A stretch of 39,413 bases of DNA from CAZAYP01 sp964489425 [NCBI: uncultured Verrucomicrobiota bacterium] (GCA_964489425.1 CAZAYP010000052.1:1-39413), one strand, 5' to 3'. Numbered from the stretch's first letter, positions 22,900 through 30,699 are shown. Made by a program: numbers and translations. The notes: generated by a model not told the origin, from the sequence alone.

Positions 22900-24165
22900 T
22901 TACTCATAGACGGTTGCTGTCGCATAAGCGCTCTCGCGCAAGGTGCGCGCCAGGGCGGAGATGCATGCGCACAGGATTAGCATCAACGGATTAAAGGCGC
23001 CGGGCGAAAATATTCCCCCGACAATAAACACAAAGGCGCAGGCAAGCATCAGGCTCCCCAGGTTGGCCGCATCCAGCCAGGTATGGCGTGCACTGCGGTA
23101 AACCGTCCAGCCTTGCCACGTTAACTGCAGAAGAAAGGCCACGTACAGAATTATACCGGGGAATCCCATTTGACGGCCGGCCATCAACAACTCGTTGTGC
23201 GTGGCCCCCCGCGCCATGGGCCAGCGGTCGAACATCGTCTGGTCGGCATAGATGCCGGCCCCCAAGATGGGATATTCCTTGATCAACTCCCAGGTGTCCC
23301 GGTTCTTTACCCGGCGTTCCTGGGCGGTCGCCTCGTCCGGCGTCATCTCGTAGGACTCTTTGTATTCCCCCAGCATGAACGACTCGATAGACGCGCCAAT
23401 GGTTTTCAGGCGTACAATATTGGATGGGCTGATCAGGCCCACCACCACAAACATGCCGACCACCAGCACAATGCTGCTCATGCGGTATTGGCGCACAAAC
23501 GTGGGAAAAATGAGGCATCCCAGCACAGCCACAATCAGGAATCCTGTCCGGCTGCCCGTTTGAAAAACAATGAATACGGAAGTCAGCATCAACACGAGCA
23601 TGGCGATGCGCTCATAACGATATCGGGTGCTTTTATAGAGGAAAAAATACATGGGTATGAACAGGCTCATGAGGTAGGCAAAGCCATTGGGATTATCCAC
23701 CAGGGAAACCGCCGGGCCCATAAGCCGGTCGCCCGCAAAAGTGGCGCCAGCCTGTGCCAAGCGAACCCCGGCTTTAACCCACCAGAGCGAACCCAATATC
23801 AGGGTCATAACCACGGCCCATACACGGGCGGTATTGAAAGCCATGGCGTCAACCAGCACCGTGATGAGCACGTTTTTTACAAGCGCATCGATGTCTGTAT
23901 TCCACTCAAACGTTGATTTCAGGGGCCCAAAATATTGGGCCAGTAAGCCGAGAAACAATAGCACCAGACTGAGAATGGTGGCCGGGTTCCAGCGGATCAG
24001 CGGCTTCTTCTCGGTCACAAACGCGGCAAAGTGAAACAGCACACAGACAATCGCGGTGAAGTTGGCGATCCGCAGGTTGTAGAGGATGGGAAACCGGTTC
24101 TGGGGCTGCACCATCAGAATCAGGATGTACCAGAGCAGGAAGCGGAATGCCCAAAGAGAAGCCAT
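22900..24165 (-). CDS. O-antigen ligase/polymerase-like membrane protein
   Basis: A 421-aa polytopic protein with about eleven helices. A large periplasmic loop (about residues 260-330) is rich in charged residues. It contains TPDEATAQERRVKNRDTWELIKEYPILGAGIY and ends near MARGATHNELLMAGRQMG. The combination of an Arg-rich loop and the HNELL segment is typical of the Wzy_C/WaaL (O-antigen ligase) family. It would polymerise repeat units or attach a finished glycan. The start was placed at ATG 24165, 13 bases after the previous stop; no strong RBS is visible, so it may be coupled. Confidence 0.82.
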   Translation of the reverse strand: MASLWAFRFLLWYILILMVQPQNRFPILYNLRIANFTAIVCVLFHFAAFVTEKKPLIRWNPATILSLVLLFLGLLAQYFGPLKSTFEWNTDIDALVKNVLITVLVDAMAFNTARVWAVVMTLILGSLWWVKAGVRLAQAGATFAGDRLMGPAVSLVDNPNGFAYLMSLFIPMYFFLYKSTRYRYERIAMLVLMLTSVFIVFQTGSRTGFLIVAVLGCLIFPTFVRQYRMSSIVLVVGMFVVVGLISPSNIVRLKTIGASIESFMLGEYKESYEMTPDEATAQERRVKNRDTWELIKEYPILGAGIYADQTMFDRWPMARGATHNELLMAGRQMGFPGIILYVAFLLQLTWQGWTVYRSARHTWLDAANLGSLMLACAFVFIVGGIFSPGAFNPLMLILCACISALARTLRESAYATATVYE

Positions 24166-24178
24166 GATGCGTGGACGG

Positions 24179-25546
24179 CTATGGTGTTGCGGCAGCGCCC
24201 GGCGGCCTGGCCAGGCGCGAAACCGTGAAATGATGTTTCCCGCTCGCGGAGGGAGCAATGCGATCGCAATATTCCACGTTCACCTGCGCGGACGCGCCCA
24301 GCGTCTCGGCAAGTCGGCGCTTGAGATGCGGCTCCCATTCCGGCGCCACGGGTTGTGCCAGCACCAGGCGCAGGGTGTAGCGGTTGCCCGCTTCCTGGAT
24401 GAACTGGAATTGCCGGACGGCGGTGGCGCTGTAAAGCAGATGGGTGAAGAACTCGCCGTGGATCAGGCGGCCGTCCGGGGTCCGCATGGTATCTGATTGC
24501 CGGCCGACAACCCGATTCAGGCGCAATCCATTGCGGCCACACGCACAGGTGGCCGCGGCTCCCGCCCGGGCTAAATCTCCCGTGTCATAGCGGATGAATG
24601 GCATCACGCGGTTGCAGAGGTAGGTGAGCACCACCGGGGCGGGGTCGTGCTCCGGCGCCGGCCCCATGAGTTCCAGGACCACATCGCGGTCATTCACATG
24701 CAGGCCCGCATGGCAGGGACATTCCATGGCCAACGCCCCAAACTCCCGGTTGCCGTAACGATCCAGCACCGGGACGGTAAAAATGCTTTCGATCTCGCGG
24801 CGCATCGCCGGATCCAGGCGCTCCGCGGAACAGATCACCGCCCGGCGCGGATAGTCGGGCCGGAGATGGCTTGCCGCCAGGTAGCGCGCCAGCAGCAAGG
24901 CGGTACCCGCGTAGGCCACCAGCAGGTGGGGTTGGAAATGCTCCAGATCCGCATGCAGTCCGGCGAGCCGCGACTCTTCCAGGGCAAAGGCATTGTACCA
25001 GCGGCGGTTTTCGATTCGGTTGCGCAACCGTTGCCGCCAGTTACGCAAGGCCGAACGAACATCGCCGTCCGCGCCCCATAGCATGGCCACGCGATCCCCG
25101 GGCCGCCAGCCGGCAAAGCCATCCGCCCACAGCAAAGACGCCTCGCGCGCCACCTGCGTGTCCCGGTCCACCTTGAATCGCAGGGGCGTCCCGGTGGACC
25201 CGCCGGTGGCGTCGTCCCACCGCGGCCCTGGCTCATCGGAGATGAAATCTTCCGGGTTGGCCTGGATGTCGGCCCGGGTCATCAGCGGTAGCCCGGCCAG
25301 GATCTGGAACGCCATCCCGGGCTGGATGGGTCCCTGCTTGGCGAGCAGGCGCTGAAAGCGCGGCACGTGGATGCGTGCATGATTCAGCAAGTCAGCCAAG
25401 GCCAGCGCCTGGGCCGTCTGCCGCTGGTCCGGGGACAAACCATCCCACGCCCGCCGCGCAGACGCCCGTGCCAGCACCTTGCGCCGATGGCCTTCCCGGC
25501 GATCGAGCAGGTGGCGTGATAAGAAAGACGAACAGGCGGGATGCAC
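24179..25546 (-). CDS. CapK/PaaK-like adenylate-forming enzyme
   Basis: A 455-aa member of the phenylacetate-CoA ligase-like group often found in capsule clusters. The P-loop-like phosphate-binding segment is ATGGSTGTPLRF (about residues 113-125). The second core element is DRYGNREFGALAMEC, and the hinge region FIRYDTGDLARAG has the Asp-Thr-Gly-Asp motif. A small C-terminal domain ends near ASGKHHFTVSR, which carries the Lys expected near the end. The substrate in polysaccharide loci is unknown; it may activate an acyl or amino-acid group for glycan decoration. The GTG at 25546 has GGAG eight bases upstream, within the end of the GT4 gene. Confidence 0.82.
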   Translation of the reverse strand: MHPACSSFLSRHLLDRREGHRRKVLARASARRAWDGLSPDQRQTAQALALADLLNHARIHVPRFQRLLAKQGPIQPGMAFQILAGLPLMTRADIQANPEDFISDEPGPRWDDATGGSTGTPLRFKVDRDTQVAREASLLWADGFAGWRPGDRVAMLWGADGDVRSALRNWRQRLRNRIENRRWYNAFALEESRLAGLHADLEHFQPHLLVAYAGTALLLARYLAASHLRPDYPRRAVICSAERLDPAMRREIESIFTVPVLDRYGNREFGALAMECPCHAGLHVNDRDVVLELMGPAPEHDPAPVVLTYLCNRVMPFIRYDTGDLARAGAAATCACGRNGLRLNRVVGRQSDTMRTPDGRLIHGEFFTHLLYSATAVRQFQFIQEAGNRYTLRLVLAQPVAPEWEPHLKRRLAETLGASAQVNVEYCDRIAPSASGKHHFTVSRLARPPGAAATP

Positions 25547-25552
25547 CCCGGG

Positions 25553-26713
25553 TCACTCCGGCCGGCTGTTCAAGATCGCCTCATACAATGTCAGCAGCTT
25601 TTGCGCGCTGGGCTCCCAGCCAAATTCACGGACGGCCTTATCGCGGTTGAATTGGCCCATGCGCTCCCGAACTTGGGCGTCGCGGCCCATCTGGGCCATG
25701 GCTTGGGCCATGGCACTGGCATCGCGAACCGGGACCACCATCCCGCCCCGTGGCGCTTCGATCATTCGCGGGATCCAGTTCGTTGCCGTGGTGATGATCG
25801 GTTTTGCGGAAGCCATGGCTTCCAGGGCGGCGAAACAGAAGGATTCGTAATCGCTGGGGATGACCACTACGTCGGCTGCGGCATAGATTCCCGGCAGCTC
25901 GGCATGCGCGGTTTCGCCAAGGAACCGCACCCGGTTGGCATCGCATCCCGCGGCCCGCGCCTGGCGCCGGACGCGCTCCAGCATCGGCCCCCCGCCCGCC
26001 ATCACAAGCACGGCTTGGGGTTGTTCCACAACCAGGCGGGCAAATGCCGCAACCAGAAGCTCCTGAGCTTTCACTGCGAGGAACCGGCCCACACAAAGGA
26101 AAAGCAGCGTATCCGGGAGAATTCCCTGCGTTTCCCGGAACCGGGATGGACCGGGGCAGAACCGGTTGACATCCACGCCGTTGGGGATATCCGTACACCG
26201 CGGGTACCCGCGGTCGCGAATGGCATCAAGGGTTGCGCCGCTGGCAATCACCGCTGCGACTTGGCGAAACCCATCCTGCGGATCGTGGAAGTCGGGCGCG
26301 GTCAGTCGCGCCACAACCGGGCGGTTGACGCCCAACCGCCGGGCTGCGCGCACCAAGGTGGGCAACTCGCAAACCTGGGCGATATCAAACGCCCCTTGCC
26401 GTTGCCACGCCCACCGCGCGGCCCGCTGCTCAAACCAAGTGAAATCCAGCTGCCGCAGCCGCCACCCGCCCCGAAAACGATCCCAGGGCAACCACCCCAG
26501 GTATGGGCTGCGAAGCGTGTTCCATTGAATTCCCGGGTCAGGCTCTGTTGATCGCGATCCAACGCCCAACAAGGGCCGGCCGCTCAAGAACGTGATTTGG
26601 CAGCCCATTCGCCGCAAGCATCCGGCCATTTCCAAATCAAAGGTTTCGCCACCACCCTGCATGATGGACGCCATGCGATTAACAAATAAAATTCGCAATG
26701 GCTTGTTTGCCAA
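25553..26713 (-). CDS. GT4-family glycosyltransferase
   Basis: A 386-aa GT-B enzyme. The N-terminal strand LRILFVNRMASIMQGGGETFDLE has the glycine loop of GT4 enzymes. The donor half shows VGRFLAVKAQELLVAAFARL and the E-x7-E region PSDYESFCFAALEAMASAKPIITT. It is the first gene of the long minus-strand cluster. No ATG lies before the first strand. The TTG at 26713 is chosen because GGAG is five bases upstream. A TTG at 26740 is an alternative with no RBS. TTG starts are weaker and may limit expression of the whole cluster. Confidence 0.83.
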   Translation of the reverse strand: MANKPLRILFVNRMASIMQGGGETFDLEMAGCLRRMGCQITFLSGRPLLGVGSRSTEPDPGIQWNTLRSPYLGWLPWDRFRGGWRLRQLDFTWFEQRAARWAWQRQGAFDIAQVCELPTLVRAARRLGVNRPVVARLTAPDFHDPQDGFRQVAAVIASGATLDAIRDRGYPRCTDIPNGVDVNRFCPGPSRFRETQGILPDTLLFLCVGRFLAVKAQELLVAAFARLVVEQPQAVLVMAGGGPMLERVRRQARAAGCDANRVRFLGETAHAELPGIYAAADVVVIPSDYESFCFAALEAMASAKPIITTATNWIPRMIEAPRGGMVVPVRDASAMAQAMAQMGRDAQVRERMGQFNRDKAVREFGWEPSAQKLLTLYEAILNSRPE

Positions 26714-26835
26714 TAGGTCTCCGAATGCAAGGTGCTGCAATTTTACGTGCCGGCTGGAAACACTTCGTCCCCGTCAATTCCAGCCCAAAGAATGCGGTAT
26801 GGAATCGTAATTCCTTTGCTATGATAAGCTAACAA

Positions 26836-26864
26836 AGGTTAAGGCGCCCGCGGCGGACATGCAA
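26836..26864 (-). promoter_or_regulatory. candidate promoter of the glycan cluster
   Basis: On the minus strand, TTGCAT (26864-26859), a 17-base spacer and TAACCT (26841-26836). Transcription would start near 26829, giving a leader of about 115 bases. The rest of 26714-26966 has no open frame with coding features. A JUMPstart-like element was not found. Confidence 0.4.
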
Positions 26865-26966
26865 CCCCCAAATGAAGATTTTTTCGGATGGTAAGAAAAT
26901 GATGGGCCGGAAATGCTGGCGCTGCATTCCGAAAAAGCCACGATGGACAGGGGGTAAAATGTGCCG

Positions 26967-27257
26967 TTACAGTCCGGCCATGCGCCCCAGGATCGTGTTG
27001 ACCATAGGCTCAGACAAATTGACGGGCTTATCCAACTCCCCGGCAAACCTGGATATTTTATCTGCGCGCGGGCACAATTCCTCTTCCAGAGCCTTGACGC
27101 CCTTGGCCATAAGCTTGCTGAACCCGGACAGATCAACGCTATCTTTAAATGCGCCCGCAGCTTGGGTTGAGGTCGCTTTGGCCTGTTGCAGCGCTGCTGA
27201 CTTGAGGCTTCCAACCCCCAGCGGTGCACCCTCTTTGCCTATTTCATAGATGTTCAT
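26967..27257 (-). CDS. flgM: FlgM-like anti-sigma-28 factor (probable)
   Basis: A 96-aa, mostly helical protein. The C-terminal half shows the FlgM pattern: VDLSGFSKLM (41-50), with the usual V-x-LS; then ALEEELCPRADKISRFAGEL (56-75), similar to the R-x-x-K/V...L segment; then a final helix (MVNTILGRMAGL). The N-terminus is flexible and low in complexity, as in FlgM, which is largely disordered. FlgM binds the flagellar sigma factor FliA and is exported when the hook is finished. A perfect GGAGG lies five bases before the ATG at 27257, and a sigma-28-like promoter precedes it. The similarity is short, so the assignment is provisional. Confidence 0.55.
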   Translation of the reverse strand: MNIYEIGKEGAPLGVGSLKSAALQQAKATSTQAAGAFKDSVDLSGFSKLMAKGVKALEEELCPRADKISRFAGELDKPVNLSEPMVNTILGRMAGL

Positions 27258-27279
27258 GCTGACCTCCCATCTGAGCTTA

Positions 27280-27306
27280 GTATCGGCATAGGCCATTCAG
27301 TCCTTA
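27280..27306 (-). promoter_or_regulatory. sigma-28-like promoter before flgM
   Basis: On the minus strand, TAAG (27306-27303), a 15-base spacer and GCCGATAC (27287-27280). The enterobacterial sigma-28 consensus is TAAA-N15-GCCGATAA, so 10 of 12 bases match at the exact spacing. The transcript would begin near 27273, with the GGAGG site in the leader. The -35 box lies in the end of the lipoprotein gene's stem-loop. Confidence 0.45.
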
Positions 27307-27318
27307 AGTTCAAGGACT
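27299..27318 (-). other. stem-loop at the lipoprotein stop codon
   Basis: AGTCCTT (27299-27305) and AAGGACT (27312-27318) pair perfectly around a six-base loop. On the minus strand the stem covers the last two codons and the TGA of the lipoprotein gene. There is no T-run after it. It could protect or end the upstream message while flgM is read from its own promoter. Confidence 0.5.
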
Positions 27319-28017
27319 AAATTTGTAGGTCAACACGCGAAAACATTCGGAGGCCACGAACGCCTGGTATTCGGACGGGGATTGAAGCATGACGTCCAGG
27401 TCGGCCCGGCTGAACGGCCGCGCTCTCCGGCGCTGCAGGTAATCCGCCAGGCTGACGAGCACTTCTTGTTCGCTGGCGTCCATGTTGGCATCCAGTTGGG
27501 CCACGACCTCGCTGGTGGCAGACTCCACGATCGCCATGTACAGGGCCACGTTCTGGGGCGGATATTGGCGAACGGCCTGGACCCAGACGCAAATGATGTA
27601 ATCGCCCTGCATGAGCTGGCCCAGGAACGAAATTTCGCCGAAATTGAAGAACCCTTTTTCCGGCACCAGGTTCTTTTCATTGATGTAGGCGGCCAGCTTG
27701 CCATACGGCGACACGCCGACCACCCGCGCGGTAAAATAGTTCTGGGCCGCCTCAAGCAGCCGCTGCTGCAGGGCATCGCGCAACTCCGGGGTGACATTGC
27801 CCAGCGGCGGCAGCATGAGGACCGCTTGCTGCTCAGTCAAAAAGAGATTGGTGTTGACGTTATAGAGGCGGATGGCGCGGATATCTTCGGGTGCGCCCAG
27901 GGGACTGCCAAAATCCACCCCCCGTTGCAGCACGCAACCGGCCAGGACGGAAATCAGCGTCGCACAGACCAGCCCGCACCGCCACCACCCGGTTTGCCCC
28001 CGGTGTGGTTGCCGCAT
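27310..28017 (-). CDS. lipoprotein, CsgG/LpoB-like pattern
   Basis: A 235-aa protein with a lipobox, SVLAGC (Cys28), after a Trp/Arg n-region and a short hydrophobic core, so it is probably an outer-membrane or periplasmic lipoprotein. The mature part alternates strand and helix: AVLMLPPLGNVTPELRDALQQRL and a later GDYIICVWVQAVRQYPPQNVAL. This is the pattern of CsgG-type and LpoB/FlgO-like domains; the match is by eye and weak. The ATG at 28017 was chosen over a TTG at 28047. It lies in the motility module downstream of cheX, so a role at the flagellar base or in envelope attachment is plausible. Confidence 0.65.
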   Translation of the reverse strand: MRQPHRGQTGWWRCGLVCATLISVLAGCVLQRGVDFGSPLGAPEDIRAIRLYNVNTNLFLTEQQAVLMLPPLGNVTPELRDALQQRLLEAAQNYFTARVVGVSPYGKLAAYINEKNLVPEKGFFNFGEISFLGQLMQGDYIICVWVQAVRQYPPQNVALYMAIVESATSEVVAQLDANMDASEQEVLVSLADYLQRRRARPFSRADLDVMLQSPSEYQAFVASECFRVLTYKFSP

Positions 28018-28030
28018 CGCCCGCTGCTGG

Positions 28031-28513
28031 TCATGCTGACAGCTCAAGATAAAAGATTCCTTTTTCGGCGGTCATGGGTATGACCACGGTCACGGTTTTC
28101 TTGGGCGGCTCCACGTGCAGGCTTTCGCCCATGACGATCGACGGCAACCCCAGCTTGAAGTCCATACCGTGCTGGTCCTGGAGCCTCGTCTTGGCGCCGC
28201 CGGCCATCATGTTGGCCAGTTCGCCCACCACGTCGCCAACTTCCTGGGGCGTGACCGGATCGTCCTCGCCCATACCCATCATCGCTCTGAATACAGCGCT
28301 AGCAAGGGGCATGCCAAAGACCAGCGACAGGTTCACGCTCATGACATCGCCCGTCAGGCCCAGCGACCCGGCGATCGCCCCCTGCGGAGCACTGCTTTGC
28401 TTGGCCTCCATGGCCCCCACGGTAATGGGCATGAAAACCATGGTCTCAAAAACTTCCTTGATGCTCTCGGTGAACGCCGGACACATTTCCTGGACGGACA
28501 ATTTGCTGGGCAT
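28031..28513 (-). CDS. cheX: CheX-family phosphatase of CheY-P
   Basis: A 160-aa protein of the CheC/CheX/FliY phosphatase family. The single active-site helix is EVGDVVGELANMMAGGAK, with Glu98 and Asn101 as the E-x-x-N pair that positions water for CheY-P hydrolysis. The CheX group has one such site, whereas CheC has two. The remaining sequence forms the expected alternating strands (GSLGLTGDVMSVNLSLVF). It acts in the cytoplasm on CheY-P. GGGAG lies eight bases before the ATG at 28513. The adjacent CheY is the obvious substrate. Confidence 0.88.
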   Translation of the reverse strand: MPSKLSVQEMCPAFTESIKEVFETMVFMPITVGAMEAKQSSAPQGAIAGSLGLTGDVMSVNLSLVFGMPLASAVFRAMMGMGEDDPVTPQEVGDVVGELANMMAGGAKTRLQDQHGMDFKLGLPSIVMGESLHVEPPKKTVTVVIPMTAEKGIFYLELSA

Positions 28514-28551
28514 GGCTGGATTCTCCCTCGGGTGCGGTTGGGTTGGCTGAG

Positions 28552-28860
28552 CTACTTGTCCTCGCTGTACTTCACATCCACCTCCGCATGCTGCCCGCAG
28601 GGGCAGCTGATGCGCAGCTTGCGGATGCGATCGCCTTCCTTGATGGTTTCCACGGTAATCTGGCGCGCTCCCGGCTGCAGCCGGCTGCGCAATGCCAGCG
28701 GTTCCTGGTCAAATTCGATCTGCGAGGGATCGAGGATCGGCGAGTAGACCAGTTCCTGTTTTTCGGGCGGCGGGCGTGCGGAAAAAACAACCTTTTCCGC
28801 ATCCATGAAGTATTTCTTGCGGTAGGTCTTGTTGGTATCGGATTCGACGTTGCGGGTCAT
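28552..28860 (-). CDS. small protein of unknown function between cheY and cheX
   Basis: A 102-aa cytoplasmic protein with no signal peptide. The N-terminus is charged (TNKTYRKKYFMDAEKVV), the middle Pro-rich and acidic, and the end has a beta pattern closing with KLRISCPCGQHAEVDVKY. The CPCG pair could bind a metal, or act in disulfide form. No family was recognised. The ATG at 28860 is four bases after the cheY stop, so it is in the same transcript as cheY and cheX. Its place suggests an adaptor in the chemotaxis path, but this is inference. Confidence 0.7.
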   Translation of the reverse strand: MTRNVESDTNKTYRKKYFMDAEKVVFSARPPPEKQELVYSPILDPSQIEFDQEPLALRSRLQPGARQITVETIKEGDRIRKLRISCPCGQHAEVDVKYSEDK

Positions 28861-28864
28861 GCGG

Positions 28865-29242
28865 TTATTCCCACAAGGTATCCATCTTCTGCTTCAAGAT
28901 CTCGGCGGTAAACGGCTTCACGATGAACGACGTGGCTCCGCTGGTCAGGGCCTCGACGACCGCTTCCTTGCCCCCCTCGGTGGTAACCATCATGATCGGG
29001 ATGCTGACGTAATTAGGCAGCTTGCGCAGCTCCTTGAGCATGGTGATGCCTTCCATTTCCGGCATGTTCCAGTCGGAGATCACGCACTCATACTGCTTGG
29101 CCTTGCACTTGTTAAGCCCATCCAGGCCGTGCTCCGCCTCTTCCACGTTCTTGTACCCGCACTTGGCCAGGGTGAGGCGCATGATCCGGCGCATGGTGGA
29201 CGAATCGTCTACAATCAGGATCAGCCGGTCTTCATTGCTCAT
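28865..29242 (-). CDS. cheY: CheY-type single-domain response regulator
   Basis: A 125-aa receiver domain. Acidic pair Asp12/Asp13, phosphoacceptor Asp57 (ISDWNMPEMEG), Thr87 and Lys109 (IVKPF) are all present, at the same numbering as E. coli CheY. There is no output domain, so it is a CheY-like messenger to the flagellar switch. A longer frame from 29431 gives a non-homologous extension with no RBS. The ATG at 29242 has GGAG eight bases before it. Conservation of every active residue suggests a functional regulator. Confidence 0.92.
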   Translation of the reverse strand: MSNEDRLILIVDDSSTMRRIMRLTLAKCGYKNVEEAEHGLDGLNKCKAKQYECVISDWNMPEMEGITMLKELRKLPNYVSIPIMMVTTEGGKEAVVEALTSGATSFIVKPFTAEILKQKMDTLWE

Positions 29243-29328
29243 AATCCATCTCCATCCCGCGTAAAGGACTCCGCATATTGGCTTGCAGCGTAGCGGAGCC
29301 AGGCGGGAAAGGGAAGCTTTTTCAATGT

Positions 29329-29355
29329 CGGGTTTTCCAATCCTTGGAAAACCCG
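29329..29355. repeat. perfect 12-base palindromic hairpin
   Basis: CGGGTTTTCCAA (29329-29340) and TTGGAAAACCCG (29344-29355) are exact reverse complements around TCC. There is no following T-run in either direction. It lies between the Gly-rich protein gene and cheY, possibly a REP-like intergenic element or a hairpin 3' end. Confidence 0.65.
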
Positions 29356-29423
29356 GTGCTGGTGGTGTTTTCGCGAGGGGGTAACGGACGGCTTTGGCGG
29401 GATCGCCAACGAGCGCGGGTTGC

Positions 29424-29460
29424 GCGGGCAAGGGGAATCTCTGGGATTCCCCTTGCCCGC
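29424..29460 (-). terminator. strong 16-bp hairpin after the Gly-rich gene
   Basis: GCGGGCAAGGGGAATC (29424-29439) and its exact complement (29445-29460) pair around TCTGG. It follows the stop of the minus-strand gene at 29489 by 28 bases, so it may define the 3' end of that message, but it has no T-run. Confidence 0.5.
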
Positions 29461-29488
29461 CAGGGTGCTGGCAGATCCTGCCGGGGGA

Positions 29489-29929
29489 TTACTGAAGGCT
29501 GGGGTGTGTGCCGACGGTTTGCCAGTCACATCCGTTCCAGATCTGGATCAAGGCTGGATGTCCATAGATCGGCGGTTGATACAGCCGCCGCCCCGGCCCC
29601 GTATAGATGATGACCGGCGGGGGCGGCGGCGGATAGTACGGGGGTGGCGGTGGCGGCGGGGAGTATGCCGGGACGTAGATGACTTCGCGAGTTACACACT
29701 CCCGGGGGCCTTCGATCATCTGCCCGATCACCACGCCCGCCATCACGGCGCCCGCGGTTCCCCATCCGCCACAACCGGGGCCGCCGCCAGGTCGGCCACC
29801 ACCGTGATGCCCGCCGCCGCGGTGTCCGCCGCCATGGAATCCGCCACCGCCATGCGGTCCGGCCAGTACCGGGGCCGCGGCGAGCGCCACGGCCAGGACG
29901 AGGATGGACGATTTGATTATAGTCTTCAT
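29489..29929 (-). CDS. secreted Gly/His/Pro-rich protein
   Basis: A 146-aa protein with a clear signal peptide (1-23, SILVLAVALAAAPVLAG). The mature N-terminus has GG/GH repeats (about 24-55) with many His residues, which could bind metal. One hydrophobic Gly/Ala/Val stretch (AGAVMAGVVIGQMI) follows, and then two Pro/Tyr runs. The C-terminal end (ALIQIWNGCDWQTVGTHPSLQ) is more ordered. The pattern resembles small periplasmic or envelope proteins of PVC bacteria whose function is unknown. GGAGG five bases before the ATG at 29929 gives a firm start. Confidence 0.75.
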   Translation of the reverse strand: MKTIIKSSILVLAVALAAAPVLAGPHGGGGFHGGGHRGGGHHGGGRPGGGPGCGGWGTAGAVMAGVVIGQMIEGPRECVTREVIYVPAYSPPPPPPPYYPPPPPPVIIYTGPGRRLYQPPIYGHPALIQIWNGCDWQTVGTHPSLQ

Positions 29930-30090
29930 GATAGCCTCCTGATTTTTGGGGTTGCGCTGTTCCGCTCTTGTTTCAAGGGCGGTGCTCGGTATAAGAGACG
30001 GATCGCGCTGCCTTTTTATTCAATTTGATGTGCACCGATGAATAAACACGCAGGGCCAACCGTCAAAGGCAGTGAAGACGGCGTTACCAA

Positions 30091-30699
30091 GTGAATGACC
30101 TGTTGCAAAGGGCCCAGGCCGGCGATATGGAGGCGTTTGCCACGCTGTTTGAACCCTTGCGCCCAAAAATCCACGCCGTGGCGTGTCGCTTTGTCGGTCA
30201 TCACGACGCCGAGGATGTGACCATGGACACGTTTCTAAAAGCATGGCGCGCGCTGCCGGGATTCCGGCGCGGGTCGTCGTTAAGCACCTGGCTCGTGCGC
30301 ATCGTGCGTAACCAGGCGCTGGATTTGCTGCGGTCCCGGGCCGGCCGCGAGGGGCGGACGGATTCGCTGGACGAGGCCGGGGCGGTGCATCCAAGCCAGT
30401 TGTCAGACCCCGGCGCCGTGCCGCCGGCGGACCTGTTGGCGGTGGCCGATGACCGCCGCATGTGCCGGGCAGCGCTGGAGCGTCTGGACGAGAAGCATCG
30501 CGTGATCCTGTTGATGCGCTACATGGATGAGTTGAGTTACGCGGAAATGGCGGCGGCGGTGAACGTCTCCATCGGCACGGTGATGTCCCGCCTGTTCCAT
30601 GCGCGGCGCAAGATGGTTCAACTCATGAACGAGCAGGAACATATCGCCGGCGCGGGCCGGCCGGACCAGGAGGGGATGAACCATGAAAAAATGGGATAA
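30091..30699 (+). CDS. ECF-type RNA polymerase sigma factor
   Basis: A 202-aa sigma-70 family protein. Region 2 spans about 10-75: FATLFEPLRPKIHAVACRFV, then AEDVTMDTFLKAWRALPGF, with LSTWLVRIVRNQALDLLR. Region 4 is about 122-180: ALERLDEKHRVILLMRYMDELSYAEMAAAVNVSIGTVMSRL, the usual helix-turn-helix. Region 3 is missing, as in ECF sigmas. The GTG at 30091 has no clear RBS. The next gene begins 17 bases before the stop, so they are coupled, a common setting for an anti-sigma partner. Confidence 0.9.
   Translation: MNDLLQRAQAGDMEAFATLFEPLRPKIHAVACRFVGHHDAEDVTMDTFLKAWRALPGFRRGSSLSTWLVRIVRNQALDLLRSRAGREGRTDSLDEAGAVHPSQLSDPGAVPPADLLAVADDRRMCRAALERLDEKHRVILLMRYMDELSYAEMAAAVNVSIGTVMSRLFHARRKMVQLMNEQEHIAGAGRPDQEGMNHEKMG

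Noticed and set aside
26819-27229. A 136-codon frame on the minus strand over the FlgM-like gene
   Set aside because: It overlaps the FlgM-like frame, which has a perfect GGAGG and a promoter; this one is Ser/Trp-rich without structure.
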